Source: Facklamia languida CCUG 37842 (GTDB lineage Bacteria > Bacillota > Bacilli > Lactobacillales > Aerococcaceae). From it: a DNA stretch of 64,000 nt. A program made the position numbers and the translations under genes. The DNA is taken from contig NZ_JH601133.1 in the NCBI RefSeq assembly GCF_000245795.1, positions 57,993-121,992 on the forward strand, given 5' to 3'. Under the pieces are notes generated by a model. That model worked only from the letters and a program-made list of their open reading frames with translations, searched no databases and was not told where the DNA came from. This document shows positions 43,728 through 50,590 of this stretch, piece by piece. Within the stretch, counting starts at the first letter, position 1; every line of letters starts with the position of its first letter.

Positions 43728-44693
43728 TCACTCCTCATCAGTCGATTCAGGTAATTCTTTCGTTAAAGTCCCCGTCAAGAAGGGCTGAGCCTTCAACTCC
43801 TCTTGATAGTCTGCCGATTGGTGGGACCAGGTCTTAAAGGTTAGCGCAGCCTCAACAAGTTGGGGATAGGACATGGTACGGTAATCGTGATAGATGACAT
43901 TGACATAGGCCCCCATCGTTAAGACCATGGTATTCAGATACAGCCACAACAAGACCACAATGACCACCCCAATGGCGGAGTTGGAATTAATGGACTTGGA
44001 AAAGAAGGCCGCGTAGATTCCAAAAATCTGGAAAACCAAGTGAAAACCCAACAAACAAAACAAGGCCCCAGGTACCGCTGCTCGAAAGGACTGGTTGACA
44101 TTGGGTAGGTACTTATAGAGCAAGACTAGCATCACAAAGAGGACTAGGCCAGCAAATACGCCCCCTTGGTGAGCCAGCTGGGCTAACCAAGTCAAGTTAA
44201 TCAGCAGATGTTGATTCAAAAAGTCTAAGATGAACTCACCAAACATGAAGAAGAAAGAGATGATAAAGACCACAACCACAATAAAAAGAGTAAAGACATA
44301 GGCTAGTCCACGTGTCAAGATAAAATTAGCCCTAGGCTTGGCCTTATAGATGGTATTGAAGATCCGCTGAATGGTGTTAAAGACCTGGGAGGCGGGCCAG
44401 AGTGAAATCAAGAGACCCAGTGAGAAGGCACTGGTGGAAGTGTTGGCCAGGTAGGAAGACACCATGGGCAAGAGAATCGCTTGAACTTGGTCCGGTATCG
44501 CCGATTCCAAAGCTTTCAGAATGCCTTGAGACTCCACGGGGAGAATAGCCAAGACATTGGCAAAGGCCAAGAGGATTGGAATCATGGCCAAGATAAGATA
44601 GAAGGACAATTCTGCAGCATAAGATGCAAATGCGGTTTGTTGTCGATTCACCTGAAAAACCTTGACCAACCGATCTAACGGTTTCGCATCCAT
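43728..44693 (-). CDS. YihY/BrkB-family inner membrane protein
   Basis: This 321 aa protein has six hydrophobic segments and the family blocks AYAAELSFYLILAMIPILLAFAN and IGVVIVVLLWLYLNTMVLTMGAYVN. Its cytoplasmic tail is acidic. The family was once called ribonuclease BN by mistake; its function is unknown, perhaps a transporter. It precedes rodA by 4 bases, so the two are likely co-transcribed. Confidence 0.9.
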   Translation of the reverse strand: MDAKPLDRLVKVFQVNRQQTAFASYAAELSFYLILAMIPILLAFANVLAILPVESQGILKALESAIPDQVQAILLPMVSSYLANTSTSAFSLGLLISLWPASQVFNTIQRIFNTIYKAKPRANFILTRGLAYVFTLFIVVVVFIISFFFMFGEFILDFLNQHLLINLTWLAQLAHQGGVFAGLVLFVMLVLLYKYLPNVNQSFRAAVPGALFCLLGFHLVFQIFGIYAAFFSKSINSNSAIGVVIVVLLWLYLNTMVLTMGAYVNVIYHDYRTMSYPQLVEAALTFKTWSHQSADYQEELKAQPFLTGTLTKELPESTDEE

Positions 44694-44797
44694 CTTGCCA
44701 GCCTCCTTGTGTTTTCCTCACTATAACTTCTATAGAGTACCACAAAGCCGATCATTTTGCACTTGGAATTCTTTCTTACGAGAATCTAGGAAGTTCC

Positions 44798-44827
44798 TTA
44801 GACAAGGAGTCCTGTAAGCGTTATAAT
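44798..44827 (+). promoter_or_regulatory. Promoter of the histidine phosphatase gene
   Basis: A -35 TTAGAC (44798-44803) and a -10 TATAAT (44822-44827) are separated by 18 bases, about 25 bases before the start codon. Confidence 0.7.
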
Positions 44828-44852
44828 GAGGGTATGAAGGAGGAGGTAGCAC

Positions 44853-45545
44853 ATGTCGAAGGGAGTTAGTTTTTATTTAATGCGACATGCGGAAACGACT
44901 TTCAATCGTTATGACCATGTCCAAGGTTGGTGTGATAGTCTCTTAAGTCCAAAAGGCATTGAACAAGCCCAGGCAAGTGGTCGAGGAATCGCCTCCCTGG
45001 CCTTTGATGCTGTTTATACCAGTGACCTCAAACGAGCCCAAGATACAGCGCATCACGTCTTAGCGCTTAACCAGTCAACACCAGCCGACCAGGTCCAGAC
45101 AATGAAAGAATTAAGGGAGATCAACTTTGGATCCTTTGAAGGCCGCAGAATTCAAACCCTTAAGGACCAGGTGGTGGACCACTTGAGGGCAAGTGGCCAA
45201 TCCGTTGAATCATTTCTAAATAAGCCAGATATGCCCCAACTGTTGAAGATTATTAAGCATCTCGACCCTTATCATGAAGCAGAGAATTATGTCGAATTCT
45301 GGAATCGGATCGAATCCGGGCTCTTAATCTTACTCAATAAGCACGCAGGAACTGACCAGAAGATTCTCATTGTCAGCCATGGCTGGACCATACACAACTT
45401 GATCCACGGCTTGATTGCCCACCATGAACCTTCCCAACAAGTCGATTATTGCTCCCTCTCCATCGTCGAATACCGAGATGGACAATTCCATCTGAATGCC
45501 TTTAACCAAACAGACCACTTTATCAATGACCCTGGTCATCCTTAA
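44853..45545 (+). CDS. Histidine phosphatase family protein
   Basis: This 230 aa member of the phosphoglycerate mutase-like superfamily has the RHG-type motif LMRHAETTFN (catalytic His at residue 11). The second His is in LIVSHGWTIH, and the conserved Arg and Glu are in DLKRAQDTAHH and ELREINFGSFEG. The substrate cannot be told from sequence. It forms a single-gene unit. GAAGGAGG precedes the ATG. Confidence 0.9.
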   Translation: MSKGVSFYLMRHAETTFNRYDHVQGWCDSLLSPKGIEQAQASGRGIASLAFDAVYTSDLKRAQDTAHHVLALNQSTPADQVQTMKELREINFGSFEGRRIQTLKDQVVDHLRASGQSVESFLNKPDMPQLLKIIKHLDPYHEAENYVEFWNRIESGLLILLNKHAGTDQKILIVSHGWTIHNLIHGLIAHHEPSQQVDYCSLSIVEYRDGQFHLNAFNQTDHFINDPGHP

Positions 45546-45582
45546 TAGATGGCCCCCCAACCATAGGATCCATAACAAAGAA

Positions 45583-45618
45583 AACCCTTGAGATCGTCTA
45601 ACGACCTCAAGGGTTTTT
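45583..45618 (+). terminator. Bidirectional terminator
   Basis: A perfect 10-base stem (AACCCTTGAG with CTCAAGGGTT) has T-runs on both sides (TTTTTG on plus, TTTTCTTTG on minus). It serves the phosphatase gene and the convergent ABC exporter operon. Confidence 0.88.
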
Positions 45619-45654
45619 GCTTGGAGCAGGTTTATGAATTTATAGTTGCCCTGA

Positions 45655-47400
45655 TCAAGCCATCTTGGCCTGCATGCGGTACATCTCCGCATAGAGGCCG
45701 TCTAAGGCCATTAACTCCTGATGGGTGCCCACTTCTTGAATGATCCCCCGATCGAGAACAAGAATCTGGTCCGCCTGTTGAATGGTGGATAGGCGATGGG
45801 CAATCACAAAAGTCGTCCGCCCTTCTTGTAGAACAGCCATGGCTTTTTGAATCGTTTGTTCAGTTTCAGTGTCAATATGGGATGTCGCTTCATCCAGAAT
45901 CAAGATCTTAGGATCGGCTGCCAATGTGCGCGCGAAGGAGATGAGCTGGCGTTCGCCAGAGGATAAGGATTGTCCCTTCTCAACGACCGGCTCATCAATC
46001 CCCTTGTCCAACTTGTCAATCAGATCTTGTGCCCCCACTTGTTGAATGGCTGTCCGAATGCGATCGCGATCAATCGCCTCATCATTCATCGAAATATTCG
46101 AGGCAATCGTCCCAGAGAAGAGGTAGGGCTCCTGTAAGACGATGCCCATATCAGACCGGACACTCTCGCGGGAATATTCCTGAATATCCTGCCCATCAAT
46201 GAGGATTGTCCCCTCTTGCGGATCATAGAAACGGAAGATCAAGTTAATGATCGAGGACTTACCCGACCCTGTATGGCCCACTAATCCTACCGTCTGGCCA
46301 GGCTTTACGTGAAAATTCAAGTGCTTCAATACCTTTTCGCCTGCTTGATAAGCAAAGGATACATCCTTAAACTCCACTTCCCCTGGCCCAATCTGAAATT
46401 GACGTGTGGTATCCACTTCAACCGGTTGGTCAAGTAGCTCAAAGACTCGACTGCCGGCTACCAAGGATTGCTGGAGCCGAGTCATCATGCGGACAATCTG
46501 AGTGATTGGATCAAAGAGTGAGGAAACATAACTAATAATGACATACAAGGTCCCAACCGATAAGCCTAAGGCGCCATCCAGAAATTGGCTGCCCAAATAG
46601 ACCATGACCGCTAGGACGCCAAGATTTTTCAAGGCATCAGACAAGGTCCAGGTTAAGGTGCCATCAATCTTTTGAATCTTCATCCGAGTGGCATACCACT
46701 CATTGGATGTGGCTTCAAATTCATCAATCACCCGTTCCTCCTGGTTAAAAGCTTGAACAATGGTGATCCCTTGGATTAATTCGGCAATCTGGTTATTAAT
46801 GTCTGAGACCAGCTCCCGCCATTTCACATTCAAGGGATTAATCGTCTTCATATAGAGGACTTGCCAAACGATAAACAGTGGCACCAACAAGGTAAAGGCC
46901 AGGCCGATGGTAGGGTTCACATAGATCAAAGCAGCGTAAATTCCCACCACCAACATTAAATTAACCAGTACCTGGTTGATAAAGCTCTGATAAAAGTTAT
47001 TCTGCAAGACTTCCGTGTCATTAACGATCCGAGCAGAGATCTTACCCGCCGGCTTATCATCAAAATATGAAATCGGCAGCTCCTGCATATGTTCATGGGC
47101 CTGGTCTCGAATCTTCTTACTCAACCGGTAAGAGATCTTAGCTGTTAAGTAATTTCCCAGATAAGAAAAGACCACACCCATCAAGACAATCACCAAGTAG
47201 ATGCCAAAGAATGACATGATCCGCTCCATCGAAACTTGTTGGTGATTGGTGATCCGCTGAGAGGTATCATCAATAAATTGCTTGGCCACCAGCGGCGCAT
47301 AGACGGATAAACCTGTTGATAGGATCAGAGCCAACAAGCCCAGAGAAAATTCCAACTTGGTATATTTTAAATAAGCTAATAAACGTTTAAAGGTTGCCAT
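45655..47400 (-). CDS. yheH: Heterodimeric ABC exporter, catalytically complete half (YheH-like)
   Basis: This 581 aa half-transporter has six membrane helices (about 1-320) and a C-terminal ATPase. Walker A is GHTGSGKSS, the signature LSSGERQ, Walker B ILILDEATS with the catalytic Glu present, and the switch His is in IAHRL. It overlaps the end of the upstream half-transporter gene by 14 bases. Similar pairs export drugs or heme in Firmicutes. Expression is probably controlled by the leader region at 49.2-49.4 kb. Confidence 0.9.
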   Translation of the reverse strand: MATFKRLLAYLKYTKLEFSLGLLALILSTGLSVYAPLVAKQFIDDTSQRITNHQQVSMERIMSFFGIYLVIVLMGVVFSYLGNYLTAKISYRLSKKIRDQAHEHMQELPISYFDDKPAGKISARIVNDTEVLQNNFYQSFINQVLVNLMLVVGIYAALIYVNPTIGLAFTLLVPLFIVWQVLYMKTINPLNVKWRELVSDINNQIAELIQGITIVQAFNQEERVIDEFEATSNEWYATRMKIQKIDGTLTWTLSDALKNLGVLAVMVYLGSQFLDGALGLSVGTLYVIISYVSSLFDPITQIVRMMTRLQQSLVAGSRVFELLDQPVEVDTTRQFQIGPGEVEFKDVSFAYQAGEKVLKHLNFHVKPGQTVGLVGHTGSGKSSIINLIFRFYDPQEGTILIDGQDIQEYSRESVRSDMGIVLQEPYLFSGTIASNISMNDEAIDRDRIRTAIQQVGAQDLIDKLDKGIDEPVVEKGQSLSSGERQLISFARTLAADPKILILDEATSHIDTETEQTIQKAMAVLQEGRTTFVIAHRLSTIQQADQILVLDRGIIQEVGTHQELMALDGLYAEMYRMQAKMA

Positions 47401-49129
47401 TCAACCCCTCCTCCATTTGTTGCTGTAGATATTGGTCGTAGAACCAGCCTTCTTTAGCCATTAGGTCCTGAGGAGTGCCTTCTTCTACAATGCGACCCTC
47501 TTCTACTACGATTATCCAGTCGGCATGGGCCACCGCCGATAAACGGTGGGTGATAATAATGGTCGACTTGCCCTGGCGAATAGATTCAATATTTTGGATA
47601 ATGGCCCTTTCTGTCTTACCATCGACAGCGGATAGGGAATCATCTAGGATCAGTAAATCCGGTTGACTGATAATGGCCCGGGCGATGGAGGTCCGTTGCT
47701 TCTGCCCACCTGAGATGGCCACGCCCTTCTCACCAATTAATGTTTCAAGTCCCTGACTCATATAGGTTAAATCCTTCTTGAAATCGGCGATCTGAAGAGC
47801 CAGGTCCAGATCCTCCTCACTGGCCTGATTCTTGCCCCAGAGGATGTTATCGCGAATGGACCGCGAAAAGAGCACATGGTCTTGCGGAACGTAGCCAATT
47901 AATTGGACCAGGTCCGACCGCTTGATATCGGTAATCGGTTGGTCGTTGATACGAATCGCTTGTGGATCTGAGACGGGGTATTGTCGAAGTAATTGCCTAA
48001 CGATCGTCGACTTGCCAGCTCCCGTCTTACCAACAATTCCCAAGGTCTGGCCTTGCGTCATTTGGAAGCTGATATCCGTCAAAGTCGCTTGGTCATCCCC
48101 AGGATAGGTGAAGTGATAATGGTTAAATTCAATGCGGTCAATCTGGTCGATGGACCCTTGTCCTTCGTCCTCCATCAAGTCATTGGCTACTTCCAATTCG
48201 TGGATCTTGCGATAAGACACATTGCCCTGCTGGTAGAGCGCCACTAAATCCGCCATCCCCCAAACCGCGCCATTTAACATGGTAAGATAGATTTGGAAGG
48301 TCACTAATTGGCCAATGGTAATCACACCCTGGTTGACGAAGTAACCGCCAAAAGCCAAGCCCAAGGCAGTCGACAGACCCGTTGATAAACGAGCCATAGG
48401 GCCAAAGAGCGCGGCAAGTAAAACCAGTTGATTAGCGGTATCCGCAACCTCTTGCGTCCGCGCTTGAAAGCGCGCCTGCTCTAACTGCTTCTTACCATAG
48501 GCCCGCATCACTCGGACACCGTCTACTACCTCTAATACTTCGTTGGATAATTGAGCCACCGCATCCCGACTCTTCTCAAAGTGACGGTCAACCGCCATCC
48601 CAACAAAGTAAACGGTAATCCCAAAAGCAATCAAAGGGACCACGGCGATCAAAGTCACCTGCCAGGAGATGATCACTAGCATCATAAAAAGAATACTCAG
48701 CATCCAAGTCCCATCTGAGACAATAATCAAGAAGCCATAAGCTAAAGTAGCGGATAGATTCTCGATATCGGAAGTCATTCGGGTCATTAAGTCACCGGAG
48801 CGATAGGTCTCATAGAAGGGTAGCTTCAGATAGGCCAACCGTCTAAATAGCCGCCCCCGCATCTGCTTGGTAAAAAATTCTGACTTACCAAAAAGTAGAA
48901 TTAACCAAATCGTATCAATCACATAGATCAAGACAATGACCAAAGCAAAAATGCCTAATAACCGAATAAATCCATGATGGGTCAGGGTCTCATTCAAGAG
49001 TCCATCAATAAAAAGTTGAATCATATAATTGGGAATAATCATTAGTATTCCCGAAATAATGGCTAAACTCCCACCGATCAGGTAGGTTATTTTATTTTCT
49101 TTAATAAATCGTGCAAGTGTTTTTAGCAT
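47387..49129 (-). CDS. yheI: Heterodimeric ABC exporter, degenerate-site half (YheI-like)
   Basis: This 580 aa half-transporter has six membrane helices and an ATPase domain. Walker A is GKTGAGKST, the signature ISGGQKQR, and Walker B reads LLILDDSLSAVD with Asp in place of the catalytic Glu. That is the usual mark of the degenerate site in heterodimeric multidrug ABC exporters (YheI, LmrC, PatA types). The partner gene overlaps its 3' end. GGGAGG precedes the ATG. It is the first structural gene after the leader peptide and attenuator. Confidence 0.9.
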   Translation of the reverse strand: MLKTLARFIKENKITYLIGGSLAIISGILMIIPNYMIQLFIDGLLNETLTHHGFIRLLGIFALVIVLIYVIDTIWLILLFGKSEFFTKQMRGRLFRRLAYLKLPFYETYRSGDLMTRMTSDIENLSATLAYGFLIIVSDGTWMLSILFMMLVIISWQVTLIAVVPLIAFGITVYFVGMAVDRHFEKSRDAVAQLSNEVLEVVDGVRVMRAYGKKQLEQARFQARTQEVADTANQLVLLAALFGPMARLSTGLSTALGLAFGGYFVNQGVITIGQLVTFQIYLTMLNGAVWGMADLVALYQQGNVSYRKIHELEVANDLMEDEGQGSIDQIDRIEFNHYHFTYPGDDQATLTDISFQMTQGQTLGIVGKTGAGKSTIVRQLLRQYPVSDPQAIRINDQPITDIKRSDLVQLIGYVPQDHVLFSRSIRDNILWGKNQASEEDLDLALQIADFKKDLTYMSQGLETLIGEKGVAISGGQKQRTSIARAIISQPDLLILDDSLSAVDGKTERAIIQNIESIRQGKSTIIITHRLSAVAHADWIIVVEEGRIVEEGTPQDLMAKEGWFYDQYLQQQMEEGLNGNL

Positions 49130-49187
49130 AAAGTCCTCCCTCTCCTTATCTTTTCCATCATTAAACCGCTTCCATCAAAAGCATGAT

Positions 49188-49224
49188 AAAAAGCCCTTAC
49201 CTAAGGAACTCCTTAAATAAGGGC
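49188..49224 (-). terminator. Attenuator terminator before the ABC exporter
   Basis: On the minus strand GCCCTTA-TT-TAAGG-AGTT-CCTTA-GG-TAAGGGC folds into a two-part stem with a four-base loop. TTTTT follows (plus-strand A-run at 49188-49192). It lies between the leader peptide and the exporter genes. Its inner arm TAAGGAGTT (49207-49215) is complementary to a segment of the leader ORF. Confidence 0.88.
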
Positions 49225-49256
49225 CAGTTGATTGCATGCAAAAGTGGATCACTGGA

Positions 49257-49319
49257 TTACTTATATCGATAAGGAGTTGCTTGTCTAATTGTTAACGTAT
49301 TATCTTCAAATAATTTCAT
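49257..49319 (-). CDS. Leader peptide of the ABC exporter operon
   Basis: This 20-codon ORF reads MKLFEDNTLTIRQATPYRYK and has a strong Shine-Dalgarno AAAGGAGTTG. It lies between a good promoter and an intrinsic terminator. The ORF contains CAACTCCTTA (49270-49279), which can pair either with its own Shine-Dalgarno or with the terminator arm downstream. This is the layout of ribosome-mediated attenuators before antibiotic-resistance and efflux genes. The peptide is too short for a family assignment; its role is inferred from position and pairing. Confidence 0.8.
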   Translation of the reverse strand: MKLFEDNTLTIRQATPYRYK

Positions 49320-49353
49320 GATATTCACAACTCCTTTCTTAAAATTTAATGTT

Positions 49354-49382
49354 AGTATACTCCTTTTAGACCCAAGCTGCAA
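49354..49382 (-). promoter_or_regulatory. Promoter of the ABC exporter operon
   Basis: On the minus strand a -35 TTGCAG (49377-49382) and a -10 TATACT (49354-49359) are separated by 17 bases, about 20 bases upstream of the leader Shine-Dalgarno. Confidence 0.75.
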
Positions 49383-49546
49383 CAAAAAAATTAAAAATTG
49401 CTCAATCTATGCCAACCTGAAATGATAATGACGCGCGATCATACAAATCAAAATGACCTGCTTGGGATGAAATCCGTCCATGATATAACTTGCATGACTG
49501 GCTGAATTTTCATATGGTGGACGTATCACGAAATAAGGAGGCCCTT

Positions 49547-50503
49547 ATGAAGATTGTCTTAATTGAAAGCTTGAAGGTTGACGAGAACCTGATCAAGCAA
49601 TTAGCCCAGCCCCTCCAAGCAGCTGGCCATGAATTTATCTTTTACCCCGACCGCGCCACAGATCCTGATGAACTTTATGAGCGAATCAAAGACGCTGAGA
49701 TCGTCATGCTGGCTAACCAACCGCTACCAGCGGAAGTGGTGGCTCAACTCGACCAGACGCAATTATTAAATGTTGCCTTTACTGGAGTTGACCATTTACC
49801 AGTCCAATCAGCTAAGGAGAAGTCGATCCAGATCGCCAATGCCGCCGGTTATTCCACGACCGCCGTCGCCGAACTCGTCATCGGTTTGACCCTCGCCCTT
49901 TATCGGCAAATCAAGGAGTCGGACCAGGACTTACGTCAGGGGGCTCAATACGCTGGTAGCCCTCAGGGTCTCGAGATTAACCAGAAGAAGGTAGGAATTG
50001 TGGGAACTGGACAAATCGGGTCTGCCACTGCCCGGCTCTTCAAGGCCTTTGGAGCAGAAATTATAGCCTATAACCGCAGCCATTCCCAAACCTTAGTCGA
50101 TGAAATCGGTCTCCGCTATGTCTCTCTTGACCAGTTATTGCAAGAAGCCGACATTGTCAGCCTCCACTTGCCCTTAACTGAGTCGACCCGCCACTTAATC
50201 GGAGAACGTGAATTCAACTTAATGAAAGAGACCGCCCTCCTGATCAATTGTGCCCGTGGTCCCATTGTAGACTCACAGGCCCTGGTCCAAGCCCTGCAGG
50301 ATGGAAAGATAGCAGGTGCTGGACTGGACGTTTATGATCAAGAACCGCCCTTGGCGGATGATGCAGCTATCTTATCAGCTCCCCATACCCTCCTGACTCC
50401 ACATATTGGCTATTATACGCAAGAGGCCATGGTCCAAAGGGCCCACATTGCCTTTGAAAACACCCTTCGATTTATCCAAGGACAGCCACAAAACCTGATC
50501 TAA
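49547..50503 (+). CDS. D-isomer specific 2-hydroxyacid dehydrogenase family protein
   Basis: This 318 aa NAD-dependent dehydrogenase has the dinucleotide-binding loop GTGQIGSATARLFKAFG. The substrate Arg is in NCARGPIVD, the catalytic Glu in DVYDQEPPL and the His in LLTPHIGYYT. The substrate cannot be fixed; phosphoglycerate or a branched 2-keto acid are possibilities. I use the ATG at 49547, with AAGGAGG five bases upstream. The frame begins 19 codons earlier without conservation. It is a single-gene unit. Confidence 0.92.
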   Translation: MKIVLIESLKVDENLIKQLAQPLQAAGHEFIFYPDRATDPDELYERIKDAEIVMLANQPLPAEVVAQLDQTQLLNVAFTGVDHLPVQSAKEKSIQIANAAGYSTTAVAELVIGLTLALYRQIKESDQDLRQGAQYAGSPQGLEINQKKVGIVGTGQIGSATARLFKAFGAEIIAYNRSHSQTLVDEIGLRYVSLDQLLQEADIVSLHLPLTESTRHLIGEREFNLMKETALLINCARGPIVDSQALVQALQDGKIAGAGLDVYDQEPPLADDAAILSAPHTLLTPHIGYYTQEAMVQRAHIAFENTLRFIQGQPQNLI

Positions 50504-50511
50504 AAGCACAA

Positions 50512-50553
50512 AACCGCCCCTCGAAAGCCAAGGTTTTCGAAGGGCGGTTGTTT
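50512..50553 (+). terminator. Bidirectional terminator
   Basis: A GC-rich stem AACCGCCC...GGGCGGTT is extended by CGAAA/TTTCG. It follows the dehydrogenase gene, and on the minus strand it ends in TTTTG after the convergent M16C gene. Confidence 0.8.
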
Positions 50554-50590
50554 GGTATATTAGGGATCTGCCAATCAATTTAGTTTGGTA

